Shown: positions 34,454 to 47,653 of the stretch, piece after piece
Layout: the number at the start of each line of letters is the position of its first letter
Position numbering within the stretch: the stretch's first letter is position 1
Origin: Halogeometricum rufum
GTDB taxonomy: Archaea > Halobacteriota > Halobacteria > Halobacteriales > Haloferacaceae
DNA length: 64,000 nt
Direction: 5' to 3'
Assembly: GCF_900112175.1 (NCBI RefSeq)
Contig: NZ_FOYT01000005.1
Location: 1 to 64,000, forward strand
Made by a program: the position numbers and the translations under genes
Notes under the pieces: model-generated
What the model was told of the DNA's origin: nothing
Seen by the model: only the letters and a program-made list of their open reading frames with translations
Database searches by the model: none

Positions 34454-36856
34454 TCAGGTGTTGACTGTCAGTTTCTCCGCCTCGACGCCGTCGACGTTGA
34501 TGTCGAACGACGCCTCCGAGGACACGGTGTAGGTGAGTTCCGCGGTGTCGCCCGCCGACACCGACGGGTTCCACTTGACGAACCACTCGCCGTCCAAGTC
34601 CACGACGGTGGCGTCGTCGGGCACGTCCGTCGGTTCGACGGTGACGATGTCGGTGATGTCGGGGGTCTCCGAGCGGTCGGAGTGGTTCTCGACGACGAGG
34701 GTGACGGTGTCGCCCTCGACGTGGCGTTCGACGCTCACGTTGTTCATGATGCGCGCGAGTGCGCCGTCGATGTTCGGCCGTTCGCGGTGGGTCACCTCCG
34801 CGAGTTTGTCGGCCATCTCGGGCAGGATGCGCCCGAGGACGTCCTGTTTCTTCCGGCGCTTCTGCATCGACCGGCGCTTGTTCAGGTACGACTTCAGTTC
34901 GCGCGCCGCCTCGCGGATGGCGAGTTCTATCTCGTCCTCTATCTCGGGGATGTTCGCGAGGGCGTCCTTCGACTCGGAGGTGAACGGCACGTTCGTGGAC
35001 GCGACGTGGACCATGATGACCGCCGGCCCACTCGGCATGCCGGAACCGCCGGGTTGGTCCAGCCCGTAGTTGCGCCAGCCGATTCGCTTGACCACGTCCG
35101 TCGTCGCGCACGCCCCGCGCTGGTAGACGAGGGGGACGCGGTTGGCGAAACGGAGCAGGTCGACCGACCCCTCGGACGCCAACTCGCCGCCGTAGGCGAT
35201 GCCCGCCTCGACGATGAACGGGTCGCCGCCGTGGACTTCCGCGTCGCGCGTCGCCGCGGCGTAGAAGTCGGCGTCGTACTCCTTCCGGAGGCCGGCCTCG
35301 ACCAACTCGGCGCTGATGGGCGACAGGCAGTTCGTCGGCGGCGCGAGGATGTCCGCCTCGCGCATCCCCTCCAGCAGTTCGGAGGCGGTGTCTCTGTCGT
35401 CGGCGACTTCCCGCACCTTCGGCACGTCGTCGGGGACGGTGCGCATGACCGCCCAGAGCGACTCGCAGACGTTCTCGCGGGCCGTGTCGCCGAACGACAC
35501 GTCGTCGGAGACCAGCAGGTCCGCCGACCGGTCCACGTACTCGCGGACCTGCTTCTTCGTCGCGCGGTGGACGGGCGAGGCGTCGAACTTCTCGGCGACC
35601 CGTTCGGCGAGTCCGTGGACCGTCTCGTCGTCCTTCCGCGTGCTCGTCGCCTCGTCGACGAGGGCGTACAGGTCCGACGTGCGGTCCGTCGTCAGCGTCG
35701 CCCACGCCGCCTCGACGGCGTTCTCGCGGACGGTGTCGCCGAACGTGACCCCGAACTCGTCTTCGATGTCGTCGGCGACGGTGTCGACGATGTCCGCGAC
35801 TTCGAAGTGCGTCGTCCGTTCGCGGTTCCTGAGCGTGTCGCCGACGCGCCCGGCGAACGTGTCCGTCGCCTCGGCACCCTTGTTGGCGACGGCGTCGGCG
35901 ATGGCGGCGTCCACGTCGGTGTCGTCGTCCTCGGGGACGCCCCACCCCATCTCGCGGCCGAAGTGTCTGTCGCGGAAGTTGTTCAGAATCTTGTCGGCCG
36001 TCTTCGCGCCGACGCGGGTGAACTCCTCCTGCAGGAAGCCCGAGACTGAGTACGACTCGGTGCGCGAGAGCATCTTGATGAGCGTCCCGAGTTCGACGCC
36101 GTGCGGGTGCGGTCGAATCTCCTCCGTCTCCGCGGGGAGGTCCGCCCCCTCGACGCGTTCGTAGCGGAGCGGTTCCTCCAACCCCGGTTCGTCGAGGACC
36201 AGTCGGGCGTGCGGGTTGACGACGGCGGTGTGCTTGACGTAGTCGTGGAGTTGCTGGCGGGCGCGCATGTTCGCCTCCATCTCCACCTCGATGCGCGTGC
36301 CGTGCGTCGGGGAGAGGTCGGACTCGCCCGGTTCGAGTTCGCGTTCGACCTGAATCTCCGGTTCGTTCGTGTCCGTGTCGATGATGAGTTCGAAGTACTG
36401 CGCCGCACTGTCGCCCTGCGTCCGCGAGGTGACTTTCGCGGGCTTGCCCGACGTGAGTTGCGAGTAGAGAACCGCCGCGGAGATACCGATACCCTGCTGT
36501 CCGCGCGACTGTTCGCGCGCGTGGAACCGGGAGCCGTACAGCAGTTTCCCGAACACCTTCGGAATCTGCTCTTTGGTGATGCCCGGCCCGTTGTCCTCGA
36601 CGACGAGCGTGTAGTAGTCGCCGGACTCGCGAATCTCGATGGAGATGTCGGGCTTGATTCCCGCCTCCTCGGTTGCGTCGAGGGCGTTGTCCACCGCCTC
36701 CTTCACGGCGGTGACCAAGCCTCGCGCCCCCGAGTCGAACCCGAGCATGTGCTTGTTCTTCTCGAAGAACTCGGCGATGGAAATCGCGCGTTGGCTCTCG
36801 GCCAACTCCTCTGCGATTCCCGCGTCCTCGCCGAGCGTCGACTGGAACGAGGTCAT
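34454..36856 (-). CDS. top6B: DNA topoisomerase VI subunit B
   Basis: ATPase subunit of topoisomerase VI. It has 800 residues, longer than non-halophilic relatives (about 530-660). The extra length is a segment at about 285-480 rich in Asp, Glu and Arg that seems to extend the helix-two-turn-helix/linker part, as in other haloarchaea. GHKL motifs are [12 protein letters not shown] (N box), VEDNGPGI and the glycine-rich RGQQGIGIS. The transducer domain ends the protein, with an Ig-like C-terminal domain. The promoter box TACTTAAGC precedes the ATG. It is divergent from gyrB. Confidence 0.97.
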   Translation of the reverse strand: MTSFQSTLGEDAGIAEELAESQRAISIAEFFEKNKHMLGFDSGARGLVTAVKEAVDNALDATEEAGIKPDISIEIRESGDYYTLVVEDNGPGITKEQIPKVFGKLLYGSRFHAREQSRGQQGIGISAAVLYSQLTSGKPAKVTSRTQGDSAAQYFELIIDTDTNEPEIQVERELEPGESDLSPTHGTRIEVEMEANMRARQQLHDYVKHTAVVNPHARLVLDEPGLEEPLRYERVEGADLPAETEEIRPHPHGVELGTLIKMLSRTESYSVSGFLQEEFTRVGAKTADKILNNFRDRHFGREMGWGVPEDDDTDVDAAIADAVANKGAEATDTFAGRVGDTLRNRERTTHFEVADIVDTVADDIEDEFGVTFGDTVRENAVEAAWATLTTDRTSDLYALVDEATSTRKDDETVHGLAERVAEKFDASPVHRATKKQVREYVDRSADLLVSDDVSFGDTARENVCESLWAVMRTVPDDVPKVREVADDRDTASELLEGMREADILAPPTNCLSPISAELVEAGLRKEYDADFYAAATRDAEVHGGDPFIVEAGIAYGGELASEGSVDLLRFANRVPLVYQRGACATTDVVKRIGWRNYGLDQPGGSGMPSGPAVIMVHVASTNVPFTSESKDALANIPEIEDEIELAIREAARELKSYLNKRRSMQKRRKKQDVLGRILPEMADKLAEVTHRERPNIDGALARIMNNVSVERHVEGDTVTLVVENHSDRSETPDITDIVTVEPTDVPDDATVVDLDGEWFVKWNPSVSAGDTAELTYTVSSEASFDINVDGVEAEKLTVNT

Positions 36857-36882
36857 TCTGTGGGGGAAGGTTCTGGACGGGC

Positions 36883-36891
36883 GCTTAAGTA
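36883..36891 (-). promoter_or_regulatory. TATA-like box of top6B
   Basis: TACTTAAGC on the minus strand, centred about 31 bases before the ATG at 36856. Confidence 0.5.
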
Positions 36892-36983
36892 CTGTTCGGG
36901 AGTGAGGTGAAAGTGAAATCCGGCGCGACGAGCGCCGAAAGAACTACGTTGGTGAACGAGAGCATGTCACACGAATCGGGTGA

Positions 36984-39020
<2,037 letters not shown>

Positions 39021-41594
39021 ATGAGTTCTGACGCACCTGACGAGTTCCGACCGGACGCGGGCATCGCCGCGGAGGTCAAGACCGCACGTATCGAACAGGA
39101 GATGGAGCAGTCGTACATCGACTACGCGATGTCGGTCATCGCGGGGCGCGCGCTCCCCGACGTGCGCGACGGCCTGAAACCCGTCCACCGCCGCATCCTC
39201 TACGCGATGGACCAGGCGGGCGTCACCCCCCGGTCCTCGCACCGGAAGTCCTCGTCCATCGTGGGCGAGACGATGGGTGACTACCACCCGCACGGCGACA
39301 GCGCCATCTACGACGCCCTCGCGCGCATGGCGCAGGACTTCTCGATGCGGTACCCCCTCGTGGACGGCCAGGGGAACTTCGGCTCCATCGACGGCGACCC
39401 GCCGGCGGCGATGCGGTACACGGAGGCCCGCATGTCGCCAATCGCCGAGGAACTCCTCGCCGACATCGACAAGGACACCGTCGACTTCCAGTCGAACTAC
39501 GACGACCGCAAACAGGAACCGGTCGTCCTCCCCGCGTCGTTCCCGAACCTGCTCGTCAACGGCTCTTCGGGCATCGCCGTCGGGATGTCCACGAACATCC
39601 CGCCGCACAATCTCGGCGAGGTCATCGACGCGACGACCCACCTCATCGAGAACCCCGACTGTACGGTCGAGGACCTGATGGAGTTCGTGCAGGGGCCGGA
39701 CTTCCCGACGGGCGCGAACATCGTCGGCCGGAACGCCGTCCACAAGGCGTACAAGACCGGCCGCGGCCGTATCCGCGTCCGCGCCGAGTTCGAGGTCGAC
39801 GACCAGGGCGACAACATCGTCATCAGCGAACTCCCCTACCAGGAGAACAAGGCGCGCCTCATCGAGCGAATCGCCGACGACGTGAACGAGGGGAAGATAG
39901 AGGGAATCCGCGACCTGCGCGACGAGTCCGACCGCGACGGTATCCGCGTCGTCGTCGAACTCAAGCGCGGCGCGAACCCCGACGTGGTGAAGAACCAGTT
40001 GCTCGAACACCACCTCGAATCCACGTTCGGCGTCATCAACCTCGCCCTCGTCGACGGGCAACCGCGGGTGCTCACCCTGAAGGAGACGCTCACGGAGTAC
40101 CTGAAGCACCGACGCGAGGTCGTCCGCCGTCGCTCCGAGTACGAACTCTCCGAGGCCGAGGACCGCGCGCACATCCTCGAAGGCCGCCTGAAGGCCCTCG
40201 ACAACATCGACGACGTGGTGGAGACCATCCGAAACTCCGAGAGTCGCGACGACGCGAAGGCCGCACTCCGCGGGGAGACGACCGTCGAAGTCGACGGCGA
40301 ACCGCTCCCGACGTTCGACTTCTCGGAGGAGCAGGCCAACCACATCGTCGCCATGCAACTCGGCTCGCTCACCTCGATGGAGGCGGCCGAGATAGAAGAG
40401 GAGTACGAGGACGTCCAGGCGACGATAGAGCGCCTGAACGAGATTCTGAGCGACACGTCCGAACTCGACGCGGTCATCGAGTCCGAGTTGGAGGAGATAA
40501 AGGAGGAGTACGCCGACGAACGGCGCACCTCGTTCATCGAGGACACCGGGACGGTGACCCACGAGGACCTCATCGCCGAGGAGGACGTCGTCGTCGTCGT
40601 CACCGAGGACGACTACATCAAGCGGATGTCGTTGGACTCCTTCCGCGCCCAACACCGCGGCGGCAAGGGCATCATCGGCACCGACCTGAAGGAGGGTGAC
40701 CGGGTGTCGTCCGTCTTCGTCGCGAGCACGCACGACTACCTGCTCTACTTCACGAACCACGGGCAGGTGTACAAGCTGAAGACGTACCAGATTCCGGAGA
40801 TGTCCCGGACCGCCCGCGGGAAGTCCGCCGTGAACCTGCTGGAACTGGACGACGGCGAGGAGATAACCGCCGTCGTCAACACCGCCGACATCGACGAGGA
40901 GACGGACAAGTACCTCACGATGGCGACGCGGAACGGCTACGTCAAGCGCACCAGCGTCGAGAAGTTCCAGAACATCCTCTCGACGGGCATCATCGCCACG
41001 AAACTCGACGAGGACGACGAACTCGCCGACGTGGAGGTGACCGACGGCGACCACGACCTGATACTCGCCTCGAAGGAGGGGATGTCCATTCGGTTCGACG
41101 AGGACGACGTGCGCGCGATGGGTCGGTCCGCCCGCGGCGTCCGCGGGATGAAACTGGAGGGCGACGACGAACTGGTCGGCGTCGCCGCCGTGAACGAGGA
41201 CCTGCACAACTGGGTGCTCACGGTCACGCAGAACGGGTACGGGAAGCGGACCGACATCGAGCGCTACCGCCGCCAGTCCCGCAACGGGAAGGGTCTCATC
41301 GACATCAAGACGAACGACAGGAACGGCCCCGTCTGCGCGATGGAGACGGTGGGCTACGGCGACCACCTGTTCGTCATGAGCGAGTCGGGACAGATTCTCC
41401 GCACGCCCGTCGAGGACATCTCGACGGTCGGTCGCAACACGATGGGCGTCATCGTGATGGAGATGGACCCGGGCGACCACGTGGCGAGCGTGGACGTCCA
41501 CCAGGTCGGGTCCGACGAGGTGGACGCCGAGGCAGCGGAATCCGCAGAGGACGAGGCCGCCGACGCGGCCGACACCGACGACGCGGACGAGTAG
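39021..41594 (+). CDS. gyrA: DNA gyrase subunit A
   Basis: DNA-cleaving subunit of gyrase. It has 857 residues. The catalytic tyrosine is Y133 in [10 protein letters not shown]. The quinolone region reads [10 protein letters not shown], with Ser94 and Asp98 in the positions usually found in susceptible enzymes. The C-terminal pinwheel domain begins around HRGGKGIIG, which resembles the GyrA box, and several G-R-x-x-x-G-V blades follow. The tail is acidic and Ala-rich. The ATG follows the gyrB stop with no gap. Confidence 0.98.
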   Translation: MSSDAPDEFRPDAGIAAEVKTARIEQEMEQSYIDYAMSVIAGRALPDVRDGLKPVHRRILYAMDQAGVTPRSSHRKSSSIVGETMGDYHPHGDSAIYDALARMAQDFSMRYPLVDGQGNFGSIDGDPPAAMRYTEARMSPIAEELLADIDKDTVDFQSNYDDRKQEPVVLPASFPNLLVNGSSGIAVGMSTNIPPHNLGEVIDATTHLIENPDCTVEDLMEFVQGPDFPTGANIVGRNAVHKAYKTGRGRIRVRAEFEVDDQGDNIVISELPYQENKARLIERIADDVNEGKIEGIRDLRDESDRDGIRVVVELKRGANPDVVKNQLLEHHLESTFGVINLALVDGQPRVLTLKETLTEYLKHRREVVRRRSEYELSEAEDRAHILEGRLKALDNIDDVVETIRNSESRDDAKAALRGETTVEVDGEPLPTFDFSEEQANHIVAMQLGSLTSMEAAEIEEEYEDVQATIERLNEILSDTSELDAVIESELEEIKEEYADERRTSFIEDTGTVTHEDLIAEEDVVVVVTEDDYIKRMSLDSFRAQHRGGKGIIGTDLKEGDRVSSVFVASTHDYLLYFTNHGQVYKLKTYQIPEMSRTARGKSAVNLLELDDGEEITAVVNTADIDEETDKYLTMATRNGYVKRTSVEKFQNILSTGIIATKLDEDDELADVEVTDGDHDLILASKEGMSIRFDEDDVRAMGRSARGVRGMKLEGDDELVGVAAVNEDLHNWVLTVTQNGYGKRTDIERYRRQSRNGKGLIDIKTNDRNGPVCAMETVGYGDHLFVMSESGQILRTPVEDISTVGRNTMGVIVMEMDPGDHVASVDVHQVGSDEVDAEAAESAEDEAADAADTDDADE

Positions 41595-41693
41595 GCTCCG
41601 GTCGACGGACTGCGGCGCTCTTTTCGCGTGTCGACCGACCGAAACGTCGAGTAACCGCCGGCGACATTCACCGGAAACCCGGTGTGTTCGGCG

Positions 41694-42602
41694 TTACAGG
41701 ATGCGCTTGCCGAGCCCACTGGCCGCGAGTTCGGTCGCGAGGGCGGCCGTCTCGTTGTGTTCGTCGAGGATGGGGTTCACCTCGACCACTTCCATCGACC
41801 GGAGGGCGTCCGTCGCGGCGACCCGTTCGAGCGCGAAGTGCGCCTCGCGGTAGGTGACGCCGCCGCGGACGGGCGTTCCGACGCCGGGCGCCTCGCGGGG
41901 GTCGAGCCAGTCGAGGTCGAGGCTGACGTGGATGCCGTCGGGGGCCGAACAGGCCACGTCGAGAGCGTCGTCGACGACGGCGTCGATGCCGCGTTCGTCG
42001 ATGTCGGACATGGTGTAGGCGGTGACGTCGCTGTCGTTGATGGCCTCGCGTTCGGTCGGGTCGAGGTCCCGGAGGCCGACGATGGCGACGTGTTCCTCGC
42101 GCAGGCCGTCGGCGTTCGCCCACGGCGTGTCGGCGAAGTCGCCGACGCCGAGGAGGGCCGCCAGCGGCATGCCGTGGACGTTGCCGGAGGGCGACGTGCT
42201 CGGCGTGTTGAAGTCGCCGTGCGCGTCGAACCAGACGAGACCGATGTCCGCGTCGCGCGCGGACCCCGTCACCGACCCGATGGCGACGGAGTGGTCGCCG
42301 CCGAGGACGAGGGGGGTCTCGCCGGCGTCGAGTGCGTCGGTCACGCGGTCGGACAGGGCGGTGACGACTTCGCGCGTCTCCCGGAGGAACTTCGCGTCGC
42401 CCTCGGATGGGGCCTCGGCCTCGGGGTCTCTGACCTCCGCGCGGGGGGCGGCCACGTCGCCGTCGTCCGAGACGGAGACGCCCGCGGCCGCGAGTTCGTC
42501 CGCGAGTCCGCCGTACCGGATGGCGGAGGGGCCCATGTCCACGCCGCGTCGGTTCGCGCCGTAGTCGGTCGGTGCGCCGATGATTCGGACGGGTCGCGTC
42601 AT
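41694..42602 (-). CDS. rocF: Arginase/agmatinase family ureohydrolase (arginase)
   Basis: A 302-residue manganese enzyme of the ureohydrolase family, most like arginase (RocF), giving ornithine and urea. The binuclear metal motifs are complete: [20 protein letters not shown] and SLDLDWLDP. The segment ending [13 protein letters not shown] is typical. [16 protein letters not shown]-type residues near the N-terminus are arginase-like, but an agmatinase cannot be fully excluded. It stands alone, convergent with gyrA and 39 bases from a DUF389 gene on the same strand. Confidence 0.92.
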   Translation of the reverse strand: MTRPVRIIGAPTDYGANRRGVDMGPSAIRYGGLADELAAAGVSVSDDGDVAAPRAEVRDPEAEAPSEGDAKFLRETREVVTALSDRVTDALDAGETPLVLGGDHSVAIGSVTGSARDADIGLVWFDAHGDFNTPSTSPSGNVHGMPLAALLGVGDFADTPWANADGLREEHVAIVGLRDLDPTEREAINDSDVTAYTMSDIDERGIDAVVDDALDVACSAPDGIHVSLDLDWLDPREAPGVGTPVRGGVTYREAHFALERVAATDALRSMEVVEVNPILDEHNETAALATELAASGLGKRIL

Positions 42603-42641
42603 GGTCGCACCTGCGAGGACCGCCCGGGTAGTGGTTGCGGT

Positions 42642-44123
42642 TCAGCGCCCGAGCGCGGCCCCTCCGAACGGACCGGCGACGCCGAACGCGCCGAAGCCAC
42701 CCGACGGTTCGATGTCGGCGGGACCGACAGCACCGACCGGCGGGTCGGTCACCTCATCGCGGACGAGTCCGGTCGCGCGGTCGTACAGCGCCGAGAGCCA
42801 GCGGACGAGGCGGGGGGACTCGGTGCCACCGGATTCGGCGACGGCGCGCTGGTAGTCGAGCGTGTGGACCTCGACGGTGACCGCCTGCCCGGTGCGCTGT
42901 CGCAGTCGCTCTCGCACGTCGGCGGCGAGGTCCGGGTGGACGGCGTCCGCGTCGCTGGCGACGGTGACGGTGACGCTCTCGGGCGAGCGGAACAGCCCCG
43001 GATCGTCGTACTGGGTGGCGACGCCGACGAGTTCGAGGCTCCGGTACTCCTCCTCGGAGAGCGTCGTCTGTACCCCGGCGTTCACCTCCTGTTCGAAGGT
43101 GACGTGGGTGTAGGTGGCGGCGGCAGTCGCCGCCGCGACGGCGACGAACGCGACCACGACGAGCGCGTACGCGCCGGTTCGGAGGCTCGGTCCCAGGTCG
43201 CGCCACGTGTCGGCGACGACGGAGGAGCGGTAGCCGAGGGCGACCAGCGCGACGTACGCGGCGATGTTGATGAACACGATGTTCATCAGGAGGAGGACGA
43301 CGGCGCCGAGGACGAGGACGGGCTGGAACCAGACGGTGCCGATGGCCGCCGCCGCGACGGAGGGGACGATGGCGGCGGCGACGGCGACGCCGGCGATGGA
43401 GACGGGGAGGTCGGTCGCCAGCGCCAGCGCACCCGCGGCCCCCGCGGCGACGGCGACGGCGAGTGCGAGCAACGACGGCGTGACGAAGAAGCCGACCTGC
43501 TGGACGCGCGCGACGGCGAGCGTGGCCGGGACGAACAGCGACTCGCGGACGGCGTAGGTGACGACGACGGCGCTGAGGTAGGCGGCGACGAGGCCGAGAC
43601 CCTGCGAGACGACGCTGCGGACCAGCATCCCCCGGTCGTCGATGACCGCGCCGACGGAGGCCGACAGCGACGACCCGGCGAACGGCGCGATGACCATCGC
43701 GCCGACGACGACGATGGCGGAGTTCAACAGCAGTCCGGCGGTCGCCAGCGTCGCCGACAGAGCGGCGAAGGCGAGGTAGGTCGCCCGGCCGGGCGTCAGG
43801 TCCTCGGCTCGCTCCCGTATCTCGGGGTGGGAGATGCCGCGGTTGCCCTGCGGCCCCTCGACGAACTGGTCGTCGAGGTGGTCGTTGACGGTCTGCGAGG
43901 CGTCGGCGTCGACGACGACGGTGTAGGCGTCGGCGTCCAGACCGCTGTCGCGGAGGTGGGCGAGGACGGCGTCGACGGCGCCATCGGCGACGGGGAGTTC
44001 GAGGAACGCGCTGTCGACGCGTTCGTCGTCCGGGAGGAGAGCGTACTCGGCCTCCAACTCGTCGAGGGCGGCGACGACCGAATCCCGGTCGGCGTCGGCG
44101 AGACGGGCGCGGATGAGTCGCAC
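42642..44123 (-). CDS. DUF389 membrane protein (copy 1)
   Basis: A 493-residue protein. The N-terminal small domain (about 1-90) has ferredoxin-like strands (VRLIRARLADADRDSVV, then YTVVVDADASQTVNDHL). The membrane part has about eight segments with the family motif AIVVVGAMVIAPFAGSSLSA and MVIAPF-type residues, and the C-terminal third is soluble and beta-rich. The function of DUF389 is unknown; transport or a stress role has been guessed. The GTG start at 44123 aligns with the N-terminus of the divergent paralogue at 44305. The frame stays open upstream but the extra part lacks similarity. Confidence 0.87.
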   Translation of the reverse strand: MRLIRARLADADRDSVVAALDELEAEYALLPDDERVDSAFLELPVADGAVDAVLAHLRDSGLDADAYTVVVDADASQTVNDHLDDQFVEGPQGNRGISHPEIRERAEDLTPGRATYLAFAALSATLATAGLLLNSAIVVVGAMVIAPFAGSSLSASVGAVIDDRGMLVRSVVSQGLGLVAAYLSAVVVTYAVRESLFVPATLAVARVQQVGFFVTPSLLALAVAVAAGAAGALALATDLPVSIAGVAVAAAIVPSVAAAAIGTVWFQPVLVLGAVVLLLMNIVFINIAAYVALVALGYRSSVVADTWRDLGPSLRTGAYALVVVAFVAVAAATAAATYTHVTFEQEVNAGVQTTLSEEEYRSLELVGVATQYDDPGLFRSPESVTVTVASDADAVHPDLAADVRERLRQRTGQAVTVEVHTLDYQRAVAESGGTESPRLVRWLSALYDRATGLVRDEVTDPPVGAVGPADIEPSGGFGAFGVAGPFGGAALGR

Positions 44124-44304
44124 AGAAGAGAGACGCGTGCGCGACCGTTGAGCGTTCTGGCCGAACCGGGCGTTCGCGGCGGAGACGCCCGGACGGCCGG
44201 AGGCCCGGAACGGTCGGAGACGCGACGGCTCGGTCGCTGCGGCGAGTCGCAGCGGACGACATCGCCCAGCACCCTCAAGACGACGACCCCCGTTCGTGAA
44301 CTCG

Positions 44305-45726
44305 ATGCGGTTGATTAAGCTCCTCGTCGCCGAGGAGTCCCGGTCGACGGTTCTCGACGTGCTGGAGTCGGAGAACATCGACTTCGTCGTCACGAAGGAC
44401 GCGTCCGAGCGCGGAGACGACGTACTCGTGGAGTTCCCCCTGCCGACGCAGGCCGTCGAGTACGTCATGACCGAACTCCGCGAGGCGGGCGTTGACGACC
44501 GCGAGTACACGGTCATCGCCAGCGCGGAGACGGCGAAGACGCGCAACTACCACGAACTCGAAGACCGGTTCGTCGCCGGCGTCGAGGAGGACGACGCCGT
44601 CGCCCGCGAGGAGATTCGGGCGAAGGCGCTCGACATGCACCGGAACAAGCTGACGTACTACTCGATGACGCTGTTCAGCGCGCTGGTCGCCGCCGCCGGA
44701 CTCCTGATGGACTCCCCCGCCGTCGTCGTCGGCGCGATGGTCATCGCCCCGCAGGTCGGCTCCGCGCTCATCGCGGGCGTCGGCATCTCGCTGAACGACC
44801 GGCGCATGATTCGCATGGGCTTCACGCAGCAACTGTTCGGCTTCGCCGCGGCCATCGCCGGCGCGTTCGTCCTCGGACTCGTCCTCCAGTCCGGGCAGAT
44901 AGTGACCGCCGTCCTCGACGTCTCGACCATCGGGCAGATAACCAAACGCATCTCGCCGGGGTTGCTCTCGGTGCTGGTCGCCCTCTGTGCGGGCGCGGCG
45001 GGCGCGTTCGGTCTGGCGACGGCCCTGCCCGTCTCGCTGGTCGGCGTCATGATAGCGGCGGCGCTCATCCCCGCCGCCGCGGCCGTCGGCATCGGGATGG
45101 CGTGGGGCCTGCCGAGCGTCGCCCTCGGCGCGATTCTCCTGTTGGTCGTGAACGCCGTCGCGGTCAACGTCTCGGCGTTCCTCGTCCTCTGGTATCTCGG
45201 CTACCGGCCCGAGGCGTGGGCCCCGGAGGAACGGGCGGCGACGGACGGCACCGAGGCGACGACGACGGCAGATGGGGGAGACGACGGCGGCGACGGGTTC
45301 GGCGCGTACGTCCCCGCGGCAATCGCCCTCGCGTCCCTCCTCGTCGTCTTCGTCGGCGCGGGCGGGATGCTCGCCGGACAGGTCGCGTTCGACAACGCCG
45401 TCAACACCGCCGTCGAGGACGCGATGGAACAGGAGGAGTACGCGGAACTCGAACTCGCGTCCGTGCGGACGGAGGTGGGCATGATTCGGTTCCTCGACCG
45501 GACGCCGGAGGTGAGCGTCGTGGTCAGACGGCCCGCCGACGTGCCGTACCCAGACCTCGCGGAGTCTGTCAGACAGCAGGTCCAACAGGAGACGGACCGC
45601 GAGGTTCACGTCTCCGTCGAGTTCGTGGAGGGACAGACCGCGGGCGACCAACGGACGCGCGTCCGTCGGCCGTCGGCCTTACCGGACGCCGCGTCGCGGC
45701 CGCGAGTCGCGCCGGCTCACTTGTAG
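44305..45726 (+). CDS. DUF389 membrane protein (copy 2)
   Basis: A 473-residue paralogue of the preceding protein with the same plan: MRLIKLLVAEESRSTVLDVL, a small soluble domain to about 95, then membrane segments with AVVVGAMVIAPQVGSALIAG, a polar acidic loop (about 310-335) and a soluble C-terminal domain. The ATG at 44305 is preferred to the GTG at 44296 because it matches the paralogue. It is divergent from copy 1 across 181 bases. Its stop overlaps the end of the convergent epimerase gene by 10 bases. Confidence 0.88.
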   Translation: MRLIKLLVAEESRSTVLDVLESENIDFVVTKDASERGDDVLVEFPLPTQAVEYVMTELREAGVDDREYTVIASAETAKTRNYHELEDRFVAGVEEDDAVAREEIRAKALDMHRNKLTYYSMTLFSALVAAAGLLMDSPAVVVGAMVIAPQVGSALIAGVGISLNDRRMIRMGFTQQLFGFAAAIAGAFVLGLVLQSGQIVTAVLDVSTIGQITKRISPGLLSVLVALCAGAAGAFGLATALPVSLVGVMIAAALIPAAAAVGIGMAWGLPSVALGAILLLVVNAVAVNVSAFLVLWYLGYRPEAWAPEERAATDGTEATTTADGGDDGGDGFGAYVPAAIALASLLVVFVGAGGMLAGQVAFDNAVNTAVEDAMEQEEYAELELASVRTEVGMIRFLDRTPEVSVVVRRPADVPYPDLAESVRQQVQQETDREVHVSVEFVEGQTAGDQRTRVRRPSALPDAASRPRVAPAHL

Positions 45727-46631
45727 GGGTCGCAGACGCGGGAGACGCCCTCCTCGAACGAGATCTGCGGCTCCCAACCGGTCGTCTCGCGAATCTTCGT
45801 CGCGTCGGCCTTCGTGTCGTGGACGTACACGTCGAGGGGGTTCTCGACGTACGTCGGTTCAACGTCGGTCCCCAGTTCCTCGTTTATCATCTCGACCATC
45901 GTGTTGAAGTCGTACGACTCCCCCGTGCCGAGGTTGTAGATGCCCTGGAGTTCGTGGTCGCCGGCGAGTTCGATGCCGCGGACGATGTCGTCCACGTGCG
46001 TGAAGTCGCGCGTCTGCGACCCGTCGCCGAACAGTTCCGGCCGTTCGCCGTTCGCTATCTGGTGGGCGAACTGCGCGACGGTGTTGGCGTACTCGCCCTT
46101 GTGTTCCTCCGCGCCGCCGTAGCCCTGATACACCGAGAAGAAGCGCAGGCCGGCCAGCGTCATGTCGTAGTGGTGGTGGAAGTACTCCCCGTACTGTTCG
46201 CGGGCGAGTTTCGACGCCTCGTAGCACGTCCGCGCCTCGACCGGCAGGTCCTCCGGCGAGGGGTCGGTCCGAGAGCCGTAGATGGAGGAGGTGGAGGCGT
46301 AGACGACGGTGTCACAGCCGTCTTCGCGGGCCTGTTCGACGGCGTTGACGAACCCCTCGACGTTCACCCGCGTCGCCTCGCGCTTGTTCTCCTCCGCCAT
46401 CGTGTACGAGGAGTACGCCGCGAGGTGGAACAGCACGTCGACGTCCTGCGTCGGCAAGTCGTCCTCCAAGACGCTGGCGTCGACGAACTCGACGGCCTCC
46501 GAGAGGTTCTCGGGCGTCCCCAGATGCAGGTCGTCCACGGCCACCACGTCGTTCTCCGCGGCGAGGTGGTTCGCGAGATTCGAACCGATGAATCCGGCAC
46601 CCCCGGTCACCAGTACGCGTTTGTCGTGCAT
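45717..46631 (-). CDS. NAD-dependent nucleotide-sugar epimerase/dehydratase
   Basis: A 304-residue extended short-chain dehydrogenase of the GalE/UDP-glucose epimerase type. The NAD-binding GGAGFIGSNLANHL is at about residues 10-23. Catalytic Ser and Tyr-Lys are in YASTSSIYGS and CYEASKLAREQY. Later marks are RFFSVYGQG-like FFSVYQGYG and GDGSQTRDFTHVDD. It probably makes a nucleotide sugar for surface glycan or protein glycosylation; the exact sugar is unclear. The start at 46631 (MHDKRVLVTG) fits the fold; the frame is open upstream. No glycosyltransferase is adjacent. Confidence 0.92.
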   Translation of the reverse strand: MHDKRVLVTGGAGFIGSNLANHLAAENDVVAVDDLHLGTPENLSEAVEFVDASVLEDDLPTQDVDVLFHLAAYSSYTMAEENKREATRVNVEGFVNAVEQAREDGCDTVVYASTSSIYGSRTDPSPEDLPVEARTCYEASKLAREQYGEYFHHHYDMTLAGLRFFSVYQGYGGAEEHKGEYANTVAQFAHQIANGERPELFGDGSQTRDFTHVDDIVRGIELAGDHELQGIYNLGTGESYDFNTMVEMINEELGTDVEPTYVENPLDVYVHDTKADATKIRETTGWEPQISFEEGVSRVCDPYK

Positions 46632-46808
46632 ACGGCAGGGAGGTGCGGCGAGACACAAAGCAATACCGAAACGAAGGGTCCGCATCCGGGCCGTCTCGTT
46701 CCGAATTTGTGAAAATAGCACACGGTAGTGGACGAAAATTATGGTACGGCGACGTGATTACACGAACTATCCATCGGATTTAAGGACGTATGCGGCGAAC
46801 GTTCCTGC

Positions 46809-47342
46809 ATGTCATCTATCGAACTGACGTCCAGTCAGAAGACGATTCTGACGGCACTGATCAACCTCTACAGGCAGACGGAGGACGCTGTCAAGGGAGA
46901 GGACATCGCCGAAGAAGTCAACCGCAACCCGGGCACCATCCGAAACCAGATGCAGAGCCTCAAGGCCCTGCAACTGGTCGAGGGGGTTCCGGGTCCGAAG
47001 GGCGGGTACAAGCCGACGGCGAACGCCTACGAGGCACTCGACGTCGACCAGATGGACGAACCCGCGACGGTCCCCCTGTTCCACAACGACGAGGCCGTCG
47101 AGGGCGTCAACGTGGACGAGATAGACCTCTCGTCGGTTCACCACCCCGAACTCTGCCGCGCCGAAATTCACGTTCAGGGGTCGGTCCGCGACTTCCACGA
47201 GGGCGACGAGGTACGCGTCGGCCCGACCCCCCTCTCGAAACTCGTCATCGAGGGAACGGTCGACGGCAAGGACGACACCAGCAACATTCTCATCCTCCGC
47301 ATCGAAGACATGCGGGCACCCGAAGGCGAAGCGTCTCACTGA
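46809..47342 (+). CDS. Winged-helix transcriptional regulator (Rrf2/TrmB-like)
   Basis: A 177-residue protein. The N-terminal winged helix (about 5-75) contains KGEDIAEEVNRNPGTIRNQM as recognition region and GPKGGYKPT as wing. The C-terminal half is a beta-rich acidic domain (CRAEIHVQGSVRDFHEGDEV, ILILRIEDM) that could bind a ligand. Similar haloarchaeal proteins are annotated as Rrf2- or TrmB-family; targets are unknown. There are no Cys clusters, so an iron-sulfur sensor is unlikely. A TATA-like GATTTAAGG at 46777-46785 precedes the ATG by about 28 bases. It is divergent from the epimerase gene. Confidence 0.85.
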   Translation: MSSIELTSSQKTILTALINLYRQTEDAVKGEDIAEEVNRNPGTIRNQMQSLKALQLVEGVPGPKGGYKPTANAYEALDVDQMDEPATVPLFHNDEAVEGVNVDEIDLSSVHHPELCRAEIHVQGSVRDFHEGDEVRVGPTPLSKLVIEGTVDGKDDTSNILILRIEDMRAPEGEASH

Positions 47343-47653
47343 GGCTCTCCTCTCGAAGCGCTCGAATCGAGCGTTCTCTCTTCCGCCAGCGTTAGCTCTC
47401 TTCTCACGACCCGTCGACGCTCGCCGTCTCGCCGGTCGTCCGCCGCGGGCGGACGGTCGTGGCTCTCCGAGCGACTCGTCTGCGGAGGTCGGCGAAGAGA
47501 CGAGTGACTGGTGAGCGAAAGAGCAGGAGCGACTGGCGAGCGAAAGAGCAGGAGCGACTGGCGAGCGAAAGAGCAGGAGCGACTGGTGAGCAGAAGAGAG
47601 GAGAGAAGAGAGAGAGAGAAACCGCGTCGGCTACCGTGCGGTCGCGTCCGCGT
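47343..47653. other. 311-base intergenic region with a 25-base tandem repeat
   Basis: Between the convergent regulator and NADH dehydrogenase-like genes. The left part (47343-47500) shows no feature beyond short T-runs. Three and a half copies of a 25-base unit follow at 47506-47605, then a purine-rich GAGAGA stretch. No ORF with haloarchaeal character or RNA gene is seen. Confidence 0.6.
47506..47605. repeat. 25-base tandem repeat, three full copies and one partial
   Basis: The unit starts GACTGG(T/C)GAGCGAAAGAG and recurs at 47506, 47531, 47556 and 47581, nearly identical in the first three and diverging in the fourth. Because 25 is not a multiple of three, it is not coding. The copies abut without spacers, so it is not CRISPR. 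Confidence 0.85.

Noticed and set aside
47506-47605. CRISPR array
   Set aside because: Repeat copies abut directly with no unique spacers, and no cas genes are nearby.
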